Positions 1 to 10,527 of a stretch of DNA of 64,000 nt are shown piece after piece (position 1 is the stretch's first letter; each line of letters starts with the position of its first letter). The notes beneath the pieces are model-generated. The model did no database searches and was not told the origin of the DNA. It worked only from the letters and a program-made list of their open reading frames with translations. A program made the position numbers and the translations under genes. The DNA comes from Selenomonas sp. (lineage in GTDB: Bacteria; Bacillota; Negativicutes; Selenomonadales; Selenomonadaceae). Location: positions 1 to 64,000 of the forward strand of contig JAKVOG010000003.1 in NCBI GenBank assembly GCA_022482925.1, in the 5' to 3' direction.

Positions 1-1
1 T

Positions 2-505
2 GAGTTTGAACTTCTGCCAGGTGTGGCAGAGAGTATCCGTGAATTCAACGCAGCGGGCTTCTTGGTTATTGTAGTTACGAATCAGCCGGTGGTTGCCCGA
101 GGAGAGGTTTCATTTACAGGTTTGGAGGACATCCATAAAAAGATGGAAACCTTGCTGGGGCAGCAGGGGGCTTATGTAGATGGAATTTATGTATGTCCGC
201 ATCATCCTGATAGAGGTTTTGCTGGCGAGATTTCAGAACTGAAGATCGATTGTGACTGCCGTAAGCCCAAACCAGGATTGATTCTAAGGGCTGCTGAGGA
301 TTTTAATATTGATTTGGCGGCTAGTTGGATGGTTGGTGACTCTGCTCGGGATATCGAGTGTGGAAGAAATGCAGGTTGCCATACGGCACTTTTGACAGGT
401 GAAGGAACGTTTTTTGATGCGTTAGGAAAACAGACTGAGGTGCTGGTTGCAGAGGTCGTTTGCAATGATATGAAAGAATTTTGCGATTTTTTACGAAGGG
501 AGTAA
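2..505 (+). CDS. gmhB: D-glycero-D-manno-heptose 1,7-bisphosphate 7-phosphatase (5' truncated by window)
   Basis: HAD-superfamily histidinol-phosphatase-type enzyme that removes the C7 phosphate of heptose bisphosphate in the cytoplasmic nucleotide-heptose pathway. The frame is open from the window edge, so the N-terminal DxD nucleophile motif lies outside. Visible are motif II in VIVVTNQ, the zinc-loop pattern CPHHPDRGF followed by CDCRKPKPG (the Cys/His set typical of GmhB), and the motif IV-like GDSARDIECG. The stop is 5 bases before gmhA, so the two are co-transcribed. An in-frame GTG at 23 is not a likely start because homology continues upstream of it. Base composition is more AT-rich than the downstream housekeeping genes. 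Confidence 0.88.
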   Translation, partial: EFELLPGVAESIREFNAAGFLVIVVTNQPVVARGEVSFTGLEDIHKKMETLLGQQGAYVDGIYVCPHHPDRGFAGEISELKIDCDCRKPKPGLILRAAEDFNIDLAASWMVGDSARDIECGRNAGCHTALLTGEGTFFDALGKQTEVLVAEVVCNDMKEFCDFLRRE

Positions 506-510
506 GTTAA

Positions 511-1673
<1,163 letters not shown>

Positions 1674-1756
1674 ATGTGGGTGCGGTGCTCAGATGGTTGT
1701 GGATGATGAATCAGATTGACTTGGGTTGAGATTAGATAGGAAAGAAGTGTGGTCGC

Positions 1757-1945
1757 GTGTTTGTGGTGAAGAACAGTCCGGAGATGGTAAATAAGACGTT
1801 CCGCTTACCAGCAGATCTGGTGAAGCAGCTGGATGCGGTGGCAAGATCACAGGGCGTATCGATGAATAATCTGGTACAGCAGTGCTGTGAGTATGCGTTG
1901 AATGATTTGCCGGACGGAATGGAATTGAAGCGTAAAAAAGGATAA
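1757..1945 (+). CDS. Small ribbon-helix-helix (Arc/CopG-like) protein
   Basis: 62-residue protein from GTG 1757; ATG 1784 is an alternative start giving 53 residues. The core NKTFRLPADLVKQLDAVA followed by two helices (GVSMNNLVQQCCEYAL) is typical of ribbon-helix-helix DNA-binding proteins with an RLP strand, such as orphan antitoxins and small repressors. A purine-rich AGGAAAG lies 12 bases before the GTG. No toxin partner is adjacent; the nearest genes are the epimerase remnant and a convergent Rpn nuclease. Its target is unknown. Confidence 0.6.
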   Translation: MFVVKNSPEMVNKTFRLPADLVKQLDAVARSQGVSMNNLVQQCCEYALNDLPDGMELKRKKG

Positions 1946-1954
1946 TGAAGACGG

Positions 1955-1999
1955 AAACAGGCCTCGAGTCAGATGAATGATCTGATTCGAGGCCTGTTT
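1955..1999. terminator. Bidirectional intrinsic terminator between RHH gene and Rpn copy 1
   Basis: Near-perfect inverted repeat (left arm from AAACAGGCCTCGAGTCAGAT, one mismatch) around a short loop, between two convergent genes. A related hairpin with the same outer arms lies at 3696-3739, so the hairpin belongs to the duplicated unit. Confidence 0.8.
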
Positions 2000-2014
2000 G
2001 CTTTGTGGAGGCGG

Positions 2015-2836
2015 TCAGAGGAGGTTATTTTCTTTGGCGAGTTCCAGGATGCGTGATTCAGGGAGGTCGGTAAGTTTTTGAATTTCCAGGATCGGTGTTT
2101 TGTTATGCAACATCTTTATGGCAATTTCTTCAAACCCCTTTATACGGCCTTGTTCGCGTCCTTCCTCGCGCCCTTCCTCACGTTCTTCGTTGAGCTTCAT
2201 TTCAAAGGTCATATAGTTCATCCTTTCTTCTTCGTTCATTTTCAGTTGCTGGATGGTGGCGGCAATCTCCTGGACGAATTCGTCGTTGCTGGGAGTGCCA
2301 TTCATGTAGGATAAGAAATTCGCTACGTCAGGAGAGATATCATCCATGGTTCCCCTGGAGCTTAGGAATATTCTGGTGGCTCCGTCATTCAGGTCAAGTT
2401 CAGGATCCTGCAGGCAGAGGCTGCGGAACGTGTAGATATGGCGCAGACCATCGAACAGGGGGAATGGGCATAGGAAGATGATGAATGATGGATTCAGCTG
2501 CTTGTAGGAAGCGCCTTCCTGCAGAAGATCCAGATCGATCATTGCCTGATAGTAGCGGGTACGTTTGGCTAGGCTGTCATCGTAGGGCTTGCGCACTTGC
2601 ATTTCGATGTCGTAGACGGTATTCTGATCGTCTTCGACATATACATCGAGGCGGACTCCTTTGCTATCGTATTGATGCTTTAGGGGCTTTTCTTCTTCGA
2701 TGTAGCGAAGGTCCCGGATCTTGATCCGAAGTATCTTCTCAATCATGCGTTTGCATATGTATTTATGATTCATAATAAGTTTGAACAGGTAATCGTCGGT
2801 GATATCCAGTTCTTCCCAAGTCTTGCGTGTAGTCAT
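2015..2836 (-). CDS. Rpn family recombination-promoting nuclease / PD-(D/E)XK transposase-like protein, copy 1
   Basis: 273 residues. N-terminal PD-(D/E)XK nuclease fold with the catalytic pair in VRLDVYVEDD and YDIEMQ (about residues 60-80), then a helical domain and a C-terminal charged segment with tandem EEGR/EQGR four-residue units before IKGFEEIAIKML. Family members are DNA endonucleases acting in recombination, often variable in copy and repeat number. Start ATG (complement of 2834-2836) has GGAG 8 bases upstream. It is nearly identical to the protein at 3756-4565 but carries one more four-residue repeat unit. Cellular role here is unknown. Confidence 0.85.
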   Translation of the reverse strand: MTTRKTWEELDITDDYLFKLIMNHKYICKRMIEKILRIKIRDLRYIEEEKPLKHQYDSKGVRLDVYVEDDQNTVYDIEMQVRKPYDDSLAKRTRYYQAMIDLDLLQEGASYKQLNPSFIIFLCPFPLFDGLRHIYTFRSLCLQDPELDLNDGATRIFLSSRGTMDDISPDVANFLSYMNGTPSNDEFVQEIAATIQQLKMNEEERMNYMTFEMKLNEEREEGREEGREQGRIKGFEEIAIKMLHNKTPILEIQKLTDLPESRILELAKENNLL

Positions 2837-2990
2837 TGTTTTTTCTCCTTTATTATATCATGAAATATCGGGATAGATAATGAGAAAATATGTTCTACTA
2901 AGCTTATTATACAACATATGTTCGCTGTGGCAAACAGGTAAGGCATGTATACATTTTGTTCGGTGTGGGGTAGAATGAGGATAGATTGTT

Positions 2991-3685
2991 ATGAGAGGGG
3001 CGGTTGATGTGGATAGGGTACTGCAGGATATAAGAGATGCCGCACGGCGGTATCCGTTTATTCATAAGGTCGTGTTATTTGGGTCAAGGGCCAGGGGGAT
3101 AATACGGATGATAGTGACTATGACCTGGCGATATATGCAGATCCTGGCGGGGATGAAGCTGGCTTTTTAGATGTGCTTGATGAGATGCCTACGTTGAGTA
3201 AGTTGGATGTAGTGTTTATCAAGCTGCATCATAAGGGAACACCTTTTTATGGAAATATATTGCGAGAAGGGGTCGTTGTTTTGGATAAGTTTCAGACAAA
3301 GCTGGATAACTTTCATAAGGCTGTTGAACGGCTGGAAGAAGCACTACAGGAAACAGAAACTAGTGAAAGCTTGACGATGCGTGATGGTACGATACAGCGG
3401 TTTGAATTCACTACGGAACTGGCATGGAAAACGGCCAGGGAATATTTGCTACAGCAGGATGTTTTGGATATTAATAGTCCTAAGGCGGTTATGCGTGAGG
3501 CTTTCCATAATCATTTGATTACTGATGAACAAGGATGGGTGAGGATTCTGCAGGACTGGAATATTACATCACATCTTTATGATGAGAAAGATGCGGATGA
3601 TGTTTTCTATCGGATCCGTCATTATCATATTCAGTTGTTTCAAGCATTGGAGCAGATACTGCAAGAGCGGAAAGCCAATCTGTGA
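2991..3685 (+). pseudogene. MNT nucleotidyltransferase fused to HI0074-type HEPN-like domain, frameshifted
   Basis: From ATG 2991 the first frame reads a minimal nucleotidyltransferase up to its active-site motif VVLFGSRARG. At the G-run 3094-3098 one G appears lost, and the expected continuation DNTDDSDYDLAIY lies in the next frame. After this the frame runs through the rest of the NTase and, without a stop, into a substrate-binding HEPN-like domain (KLDNFHKAVERLEEAL to the end). With one G restored the length is exactly 231 codons plus stop. MNT and HEPN are normally separate genes acting as antitoxin and toxin or as a two-subunit transferase. A TTG near 3282 could start a separate HEPN protein. 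Sandwiched between two Rpn copies. Confidence 0.75.
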
Positions 3686-3695
3686 CCTTGAAAAG

Positions 3696-3739
3696 AAACA
3701 GGCCCGGCATCAGATGATTGTCTGATGCCGGGCCTGTTT
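3696..3739. terminator. Bidirectional intrinsic terminator between MNT-HEPN and Rpn copy 2
   Basis: Perfect inverted repeat with arm AAACAGGCCCGGCATCAGA and a 5-6 base loop between convergent genes. Outer arm bases match the hairpin at 1955-1999. Confidence 0.82.
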
Positions 3740-3755
3740 GGGGACGTGAATGTGG

Positions 3756-4565
3756 TCAGATGAGATTGTTTTCCTTGGCGAGTTCCAGGATGCGTGATTC
3801 GGGGAGGTCTGTAAGTTTTTGAATTTCCAGGATCGGTGTTTTGTTATGCAACATCTTTATGGCAATTTCTTCAAACCCCTTTATACGGCCTTCCTCACGG
3901 CCTTCTTCACGTTCTTCGTTGAGCTTCATTTCAAAGGTCATATAGTTCATCCTTTCTTCTTCGTTCATTTTCAGTTGCTGGATGGTGGCGGCAATCTCCT
4001 GGACGAATTCATCGTTGCTGGGAGTGCCATTCATGTAGGATAAGAAATTCGCTACGTCGGGGGCGACATCATCCATGGTTCCCTTGGAGCTCAGGAATAT
4101 CCTGGTGGCTCCATCGTTCAGGTCAAGTTCGGGATCCTGTAGGCAGAGGCTGCGGAACGTGTAGATATGGCGCAGGCCATCGAACAGGGGGAATGGGCAT
4201 AGGAAGATGATAAATGATGGATTCAGCTGCTTGTAGGAAGCGCCTTCCTGCAGAAGATCCAGATCGATCATTGCCTGATAGTAGCGGGTACGTTTGGCTA
4301 GGCTGTCATCGTAGGACTTGCGCACTTGCATTTCGATGTCGTAGACGGTATTCTGGTCGTCTTCGACATATACATCGAGGCGGACTCCTTTGCTATCGTA
4401 TTGATACTTTAGGGTCTTTTCTTCTTCGATGTAGCGAAGGTCTCGGATCTTGATCCGTAGGATCTTCTCAATCATGCGTTTGCATATGTGTTTATGATTC
4501 ATAATAAGTTTGAACAGGTAATCGTCGGTGATATCCAGTTCTTCCCAAGTCTTGCGTGTAGTCAT
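3756..4565 (-). CDS. Rpn family recombination-promoting nuclease, copy 2
   Basis: 269 residues from ATG (complement of 4563-4565), chosen because it matches copy 1 and has GGAGG 8 bases upstream; the longer open frame to 4715 is not conserved. Catalytic residues in RLDVYVEDD and YDIEMQ are intact. The charged C-terminal segment has one four-residue EQGR unit fewer than copy 1. It lies convergent to the MNT-HEPN gene and divergent from the kinase at 4792. Both copies appear full-length and able to make protein. Confidence 0.85.
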   Translation of the reverse strand: MTTRKTWEELDITDDYLFKLIMNHKHICKRMIEKILRIKIRDLRYIEEEKTLKYQYDSKGVRLDVYVEDDQNTVYDIEMQVRKSYDDSLAKRTRYYQAMIDLDLLQEGASYKQLNPSFIIFLCPFPLFDGLRHIYTFRSLCLQDPELDLNDGATRIFLSSKGTMDDVAPDVANFLSYMNGTPSNDEFVQEIAATIQQLKMNEEERMNYMTFEMKLNEEREEGREEGRIKGFEEIAIKMLHNKTPILEIQKLTDLPESRILELAKENNLI

Positions 4566-4791
4566 GTTTTCCTCCTTTATTATATCATGAAACATAGAGA
4601 TAGATAATGGGAAAATATGTTCTACTAAGCTTGTTATACAACATACGTTCGCTGTGGCAAACAGGTAAGGCATGTATACATCTTGTTCGCTGACAATAAG
4701 TGATGTATTTGTCACTGCCTTTTTGCAGGAGATTGTCCATTGGTGGGCGAATATGAGTTAAGAGTAACAATGGACATTGAGGAGGTCAGTC

Positions 4792-5769
4792 ATGGATAAG
4801 CAGGCTTTGGTGACATTCCTGGAGCATAAACCGGACAAGTGCAAGGTGCTGGTCGTGGGGGATATCATGCTCGATAAGTATTACTATGGGGAAGTGACGC
4901 GTATCTCTGGCGAGGCTCCGGTTCCGATTACGCGGGTGCAGCAGACATCGGAGAAGCTGGGCGGTGGCGCGAATATCGCCTATAACCTGGCGGTGCTGGG
5001 CTGTCAGACGAGTATCTCCGGTTTTGTGGGGAATGACCAGCATTGCGAAAGCATGGTGGAGAAGTTCCGTGGCTGCGGGATTGATGACAGTGGTCTGGTG
5101 TATACGGACCGGCCGACGACGACGAAGGTGCGTGTGGTCAGCAATAATCAGCAGATGTTCCGACTGGATTTCGAGGAGGTCAGGCCGGTAGAGGGCGGGG
5201 ATGCAGACCGCTTCCAGAGTAATATTGCGGATAAGCTCAATGAAAGCCTGGATTGCGTGATCATCTCGGATCATGATAATGGGGCCTGCAGTGATAAGAC
5301 CTGCGCGAAGATCATTGAGCTTTGTCATAATCATGGCGTGCCGGTAGTGGTGGATATGAGCAGTGGTAATTGGGTGAACTACAAGCATGCAGATTATGTG
5401 GTGGCGAATATGAAGCGCATCAATCAGCAGCTGCTGCAGCCAATCGAGAATGAGGATGCGATGGTGGAGAAGGCGGGGCATTATCTGCTGCGGAAGTTCC
5501 GGATCAAGAATGTGATCGCGACGCGTTCCAATAAGGGAATGTCCCTGATCAGCGAGGATTTGACGACGCATATCCCGACGCAGGCACAGGAACTGTTCGA
5601 TGTCCTGGGCGCAACGGATGCGGTGGCGGCGGTCTTTGCGATGGCACTGGCCGGTGGCCTGAAGCCGGTGAGTGGTGCGTATCTGGCGAATCTGGCAGCC
5701 AGCCGTGTTGTGGCCAGACTGGGGACTTATGCAGTGACCCGTGATGAACTGAAAGGCTTGCTACTGTAA
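4792..5769 (+). CDS. HldA-like heptose 7-phosphate kinase homologue with altered catalytic motifs
   Basis: 325-residue PfkB/ribokinase-fold protein closest to the kinase half of HldE/RfaE (N-terminal VLVVGDIMLDKYYYGEVTRI, LGGGANIAYNLAVLG, DRPTTTKVRVV, C-terminal AYLANLAASRVV). The fold-defining parts are well kept. Family active-site motifs differ: SDYGKG reads SDHDNG, VDPKG reads VDMSSG, and GAGDT with the anion hole and catalytic Asp reads GATDA. The Asp itself is present. It may be a weak, retargeted or inactive kinase. ATG 4792 has GGAGG 8 bases upstream; the TTG at 4777 lies within that site. The heptose genes gmhB/gmhA lie 3.6 kb upstream, separated by the Rpn/MNT unit. Confidence 0.8.
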   Translation: MDKQALVTFLEHKPDKCKVLVVGDIMLDKYYYGEVTRISGEAPVPITRVQQTSEKLGGGANIAYNLAVLGCQTSISGFVGNDQHCESMVEKFRGCGIDDSGLVYTDRPTTTKVRVVSNNQQMFRLDFEEVRPVEGGDADRFQSNIADKLNESLDCVIISDHDNGACSDKTCAKIIELCHNHGVPVVVDMSSGNWVNYKHADYVVANMKRINQQLLQPIENEDAMVEKAGHYLLRKFRIKNVIATRSNKGMSLISEDLTTHIPTQAQELFDVLGATDAVAAVFAMALAGGLKPVSGAYLANLAASRVVARLGTYAVTRDELKGLLL

Positions 5770-5824
5770 GCTTGTATGATATATAATAGGAAACAAGTGT
5801 TTACAATATAAAGGAGCGTTTTTG

Positions 5825-8800
5825 TTGAAAGATATAGATAGGATTCATGGATTCAAATTGCTGAAGAAGGTTGATATACCGGAGACAGACTCGGTTGCCT
5901 GGACGTTTGAGCATGAGAAGAGTGGCGCGCGGCTGTTCTTCCTGCAGAATGATGATGATAATAAAGTGTTCTCGATTTCATTCCGGACGCCGCCGGTGGA
6001 TGATACGGGTGTGGCGCATATCGTGGAGCATTCGACGCTTTGCGGCAGCCGCAAGTATCCGCTGAAGGAACCGTTCGTCGAGCTGGTGAAGGGGTCACTC
6101 AATACCTTCCTGAATGCGATGACGTATCCGGATAAGACGATGTATCCGGTGGCCAGCCGTAATGACAAGGATTTCCAGAATCTGATGGATGTCTATCTGG
6201 ATGCGGTGTTCTATCCGTCGATGCGTGAGAATCCGCAGGTGCTCATGCAGGAGGGCTGGCATTATGAGATTGAGAGCCCGGATGAGCCGCTGACGTACAG
6301 CGGTGTTGTCTATAATGAGATGAAAGGGGCACTTTCGGCACCGGATGATCTGCTGGAGAGCCGGATTATGGCATCTCTTTATCCGGATACGACCTATGGT
6401 CATGAGTCGGGCGGTGATCCGGAGGCCATCCCGCAGCTTACGCAGGAGCAGTTCGTAGCGTTCCATAGCCGCTATTACCATCCGTCCAACAGCTATATCT
6501 ATCTGTATGGAGATATGGATATCGAGAGTAAGCTGGCGTATCTGGATGAGGAATATCTGACGCATTTCGATCGGATCACGGTTCCGTCGCAGATTGACCG
6601 CCAGCCGGCTTTTTCGGAGGTTGTCCGCCGGTCGGAGAGCTATCCGGTCAGTGCAGATGAGGATACGGCAGAGAAGACGTTCCTTTCCCTGAACTGGGTG
6701 ACGGGAGATTCGCTTGGTGCCAGGGATATGATGGGGCTGGAGATCCTGGAGCATGCACTGCTGCGCACGGCTGCAGCGCCGCTGCGTAAGGTGCTGATCG
6801 ATGCACAGCTGGGCAAGGATGTCGATTCGAATTTTGAGGATGATCTGCTGCAGCCGTATTTCAGCATTGTGATCAATAATGCCGAGGCAGACCGGGCGGA
6901 GCGATTCTATACACTGGTGATGGATACGCTTCGGAAGCTCGCAGATGAGGGGCTGGACCGCACGCTGATGGAGGCATCCATCAACCTGCTGGAGTTCCGT
7001 CTGCGCGAGTCGGATTTCGGCTCGGCACCGAAGGGACTGATCTATGGTATCCGGATCATGAAGACCTGGCTGTATGATGGCGAGCCGGAGACATATCTGG
7101 GCTATGAGTCGGTATTGAAAGAGATGAAGGCCGGACTCGATACGGGATATTTCGAGGACCTGATCCGCCGCTTGTTCCTGAACAATACGCACCGGACGCT
7201 GCTGACGCTGGCACCAAGCAAGACGATGGCAGCGGAGCGTGAGGCTGAGCAGGAAAAGCTGCTGGCCCAGAAGAAAGCAGCAATGAGTCCGGCGGAGATC
7301 GAGTCGGTGATTGCGGCGACGAAGACACTGAAGGAACGGCAGCAGAGTCCGGAGACGGAGGAAGCGCTGAAGACGATCCGGTGCTGAAGCTGTCGGATAT
7401 TCGCCGTGAGACCTATGATCTGCCACTTGATGTGCGTGAGCTGGATACGACCCGGGTACTGTTCAGTGATGTCGAGACGAATGGCATCGTGTATCTGACG
7501 CTGTTCTTTGATGCACAGACGGTACCGCAGGAACAGCTGCCGTATGCATTCCTGCTCGGAGAGCTGATCGGCAGTGTCGATACAGCGGATCATACCTATG
7601 CCGAGCTGGCCAATCTCAAGAATCTGTATACGGGCGGCATCAGCTATGATGTGGTGACGTATACGCAGAATGCCCAGCCGGATTCCTGCCAGCCGAAGTT
7701 CAAGGTCAAGGCGAAGGTCCTGAAGGAGAAGTTGCCACAGCTTTTGGGGCTGCTGCAGGAGATCCTCCTGACCAGCCGGTTCGTGGATAAGAAACGTATC
7801 CGTGAGCTGCTCGAGCAGGAGCAGGCGGCGATGGAGCTGAATCTCCAGCGCTCAGCGCATCAGGTGGTTTCTTCGCGGCTGGCGGCCTATCTGTCCCCGG
7901 CCGGTCGTTATGCGGATGAGGGCGGACTGCCATTCTATCAGTTCGTCAAGGAGTTTCAGCAGGATTTTGATGCCAGCCTGGTCAGGATGCAGCATGTCTT
8001 TGCTGAGCTGCTGCCAAGGCTGTTCAACCGTTGCAATCTGATTGTCAGCGTGACGGCTCCTGAGGCGGATTATGAGGATTTTGCCTGTGAGTTTGAGCCG
8101 TTCCAGCTGCTCTTGTCGGATACTGTGTATTCTGCCGAGAACTATCATTGGGATCTCAAGGCGCTCAATGAGGGCCTGACGTCTTCGAGCCGGGTGCAGT
8201 ATGTCGGCAAGGGGGCTAATTTCCTTCGGCATGGCTATTCGTTTACGGGAGCGATGCATGTGCTGGAGACGCTGCTGCGCTATGATTATTTCTGGACGAA
8301 GATCCGGGTGCAGGGTGGTGCCTATGGGGCGTTCACGAGCTTTAACCGCAATGGTATGCTGTATTTCGGTTCTTACCGTGACCCGAATCTCAAGGAAACA
8401 TTGGATGTATTCGATGGTACGGGGGATTATGTCCGCCATTTCGAGGCTTCGGACCGGGAGATGGATAAGTTCATCATCGGTACGATGAGCGGAATCGATA
8501 CGCCGCTGACGCCGCAGATGAAGGGCAGTGCGGCTGCAACCTGCTGGCTGCGCGGGATTTCCAAGGCGGATCGCCAGCTGCAGCCGGAACCAGATCCTTG
8601 ATGCCCGGCAGCAGGATATCCGGGCGATGGCTGATCTGGTGGATACCTGCATGAAGGACAATGTGATCTGTGTATTCGGCGGTCAGGAGAAGATCGAGGC
8701 CAATAAGGATGTATTCGGTGCAGTGAAAGCCGGCATTATAAACGCAGAAGGAAGCAGGAAATGCGTGATAAGAGCGTTGACTTTCCTTGTCTGTCATGTG

Positions 8801-8830
8801 ATAATTAGTAGAAAAGAGTGTCAATTATAA
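5825..8830 (+). CDS. M16C zinc peptidase (presequence protease/insulinase family), two frame breaks
   Basis: Large metallopeptidase of about 980 residues that degrades peptides inside a two-lobed chamber. The inverted zinc motif HIVEH is near residue 65, within [16 protein letters not shown], with the distal Glu region NEMKGALS later. TTG 5825 (or 5822) follows AAAGGAG with normal spacing. One C seems missing at 7379 (ALKTI then PVLKLSDI) and one base is extra near 8584 (KADRQ then [12 protein letters not shown]); both neighbouring frames continue the same protein, so these are likely sequence errors. The true stop is unclear: after FGAVKAG near 8740 family similarity ends, and the dapA promoter lies inside the remaining frame. 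Confidence 0.82.
8777..8805 (+). promoter_or_regulatory. Sigma-70-type promoter for dapA
   Basis: TTGACT at 8777-8782 and GATAAT at 8800-8805 with a 17-base spacer, about 50 bases before the dapA start. No lysine riboswitch-like structure is apparent between it and the gene. Confidence 0.65.
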
Positions 8831-8855
8831 CAAGACTCGTATAGGAGGCTTTTTC

Positions 8856-9745
8856 ATGAAAAAACCAATTTTCAGAGGTGCTGGCGTTGCCATTATCACA
8901 CCGTATACCGAGGATGGCGTGAATTTCCCGGAGCTGGGCCGTATCATCGAGGACCAGATCAAGAATGGAACGGATGCGATTGTCATCACAGGGGACGACC
9001 GGTGAGTCGGCTACGATGACGGATGAAGAGCATCGTGCAACCATCAAGTATGCGGTCGATCAGGTCAAGGGCCGTATCCCGGTCATTGCCGGTACTGGCT
9101 CGAATGAGACCGCTTATGCGGTGGAGCTCTCCCAGTATGCAGAGAAAGTTGGCGCAGATGCTGTGCTGGTCGTGACGCCGTACTACAATAAATGTACGCA
9201 GCGCGGACTGCTGGCTCATTATACGGCTATTGCCGATGCGATCAATATCCCAATCGTGCTGTATGATGTACCGTCCCGCACGGGCGTTCGGCATCACGAC
9301 GGAGACATATGTGAAGCTCGCCAAGCATCCGAATATCGTGGCGGTCAAAGAGGCCAATGGCGATCTGTCGAAGATCCTGCGCCTGCGGGCAGCGGTCGGT
9401 GATGATCTCGTGCTGTACTCCGGCAATGATGATCAGATCGTCCCAATCCTTTCGCTGGGCGGTCAGGGCGTAATCTCGGTGCTGTCCAATGTGGCACCGC
9501 AGGAGACGCATGATATGTGCCAGGCTTACTTCGATGGCGATACGGAAAAAGCGATGAAGATGCAGATCGGCTATGCGGATCTCATCGATGCGCTGTTCTG
9601 CGAGGTCAATCCGATTCCGGTCAAGGTTGCAATGCGCAAGCTCGGCTATGCAGCCGGACCGCTGCGTATGCCGCTCTGCGAGATGGAGCCGGAGCATGAG
9701 CAGCAGCTTGAGGCTGCCCTGCGCAATCATGGCCTGTTGAAATAA
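8856..9745 (+). CDS. dapA: 4-hydroxy-tetrahydrodipicolinate synthase (two frame breaks)
   Basis: Condenses pyruvate with aspartate semialdehyde in lysine/diaminopimelate synthesis. Start ATG 8856 has AGGAGG 8 bases upstream. Motifs: GTTGES (interrupted by an extra G in the run 8991-8994), [16 protein letters not shown] (extra base near 9289) and the Schiff-base lysine in [10 protein letters not shown]. Removing the two extra bases gives exactly 295 residues, the family length, with every conserved block in order. Such damage in an essential cell-wall gene argues for consensus error. It has its own promoter and is followed by a hairpin at 9783. Confidence 0.92.
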
Positions 9746-9782
9746 CGGATCCTACATAATTATAGAAGAGAAGCAATAAGGC

Positions 9783-9819
9783 AGGACGCTGTCAGCTTTC
9801 GGCTGGCGGCGTCCTTTTC
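9783..9819 (+). terminator. Intrinsic terminator after dapA
   Basis: AGGACGC pairs with GCGTCCT, with an inner CAGC/GCTG stem, followed by TTTT. It separates dapA from sdaAB. Confidence 0.6.
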
Positions 9820-9837
9820 TTTGATTGAGGTGAGAGC

Positions 9838-10505
9838 ATGCATGGTGTATTTGATATCGTCGGTCCGGTGATGATCGGGCCGTCGAGCTCGCACACAGCC
9901 TGGTGCGGTCCGGCTGGGACTCATGGCGCGAAAGATCCTGGGGGAACCGGCGGTCAGGGCAGAGATCAATCTGCATGGCTCGTTTGCCCAGACGTATCGC
10001 GGTCATGGCACGGATAAGGCCTTGATTGCAGGTATCCTGGGCTTTTACGCCGGATGACGAGCGCATCCGTGAGGCTCTGACGCTTGCCCAGGCATCAGGG
10101 CATGGACTACCGGTTCCAGACGGTCAATCTGGAGGACGCTCATCCGAATACGGCGGTGATCTATCTGGTCGGAGTGACCTGGCCGCGTAGGCCCGTGTGC
10201 GCGGTGCATCGGTTGGCGGTGGCAATATCATGATCACGAATATTGATGGCTATGCGGTTGAGCTGACGGGGCAGTATCCGGCGCTGATCACGATCCATCG
10301 GGACCGGCCCGGCGTCATCACGCAGGTGACGCAGATTCTTTCACGGTATGAGGTGAATATTGCGTTCATGCGGGTGTCCCGGCAGAATCGTGGAGAAACG
10401 GCCATGATGATCATGGAGCTGGATGACCAGCCGGCAGATGAGGTAGTGGAGGAATGCCGTGAGGTTTATGAGGTAGAGAATGCCTTTGCGATTCCGGCCA
10501 TTTGA
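9838..10505 (+). CDS. sdaAB: L-serine dehydratase, iron-sulfur-dependent, beta subunit (five frame breaks)
   Basis: Beta chain of the Fe-S serine deaminase making pyruvate and ammonia from serine. ATG 9838 begins [20 protein letters not shown], the family signature. Extra single bases lie near 9901, 10044, 10095, 10180 and 10190; without them the frame is continuous and exactly 220 residues long. The C-terminus is an ACT domain ([18 protein letters not shown]), intact from 10197. Five breaks in 300 bases make this the most error-dense gene in the window. sdaAA follows after 22 bases. Confidence 0.88.
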
Positions 10506-10527
10506 TACGTGAGGATGGAGAACGAGA

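Larger units (their letters stand above)
1955..2962. repeat. Long direct repeat, copy 1 (terminator + rpn + upstream region)
   Basis: This stretch and 3696-4689 are the same unit: a terminator hairpin, a reverse-strand Rpn nuclease gene and about 125 bases of its upstream region. They differ by scattered substitutions and one 12-base unit. Similarity stops on both sides just outside these limits. The copies are direct repeats flanking the MNT-HEPN gene, so recombination between them would remove or amplify that gene. Confidence 0.85.
3696..4689. repeat. Long direct repeat, copy 2 (terminator + rpn + upstream region)
   Basis: Second copy of the unit described at 1955-2962. It lacks one 12-base unit in the EEGR-coding repeat and has scattered substitutions, mostly silent. 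The upstream non-coding 125 bases are also duplicated, so the copies may share a promoter. Confidence 0.85.

Noticed and set aside
4566-4715. N-terminal 50-residue extension of Rpn copy 2
   Set aside because: Copy 1 has a stop in the matching region and both copies carry GGAG(G) just before the MTTRKTWEEL start.
6095-7426. 443-codon reverse-strand frame opposite the M16C peptidase
   Set aside because: A shadow caused by strong third-position bias of the real gene; its composition (Arg, Ile, Leu, His rich) is typical of antisense frames.
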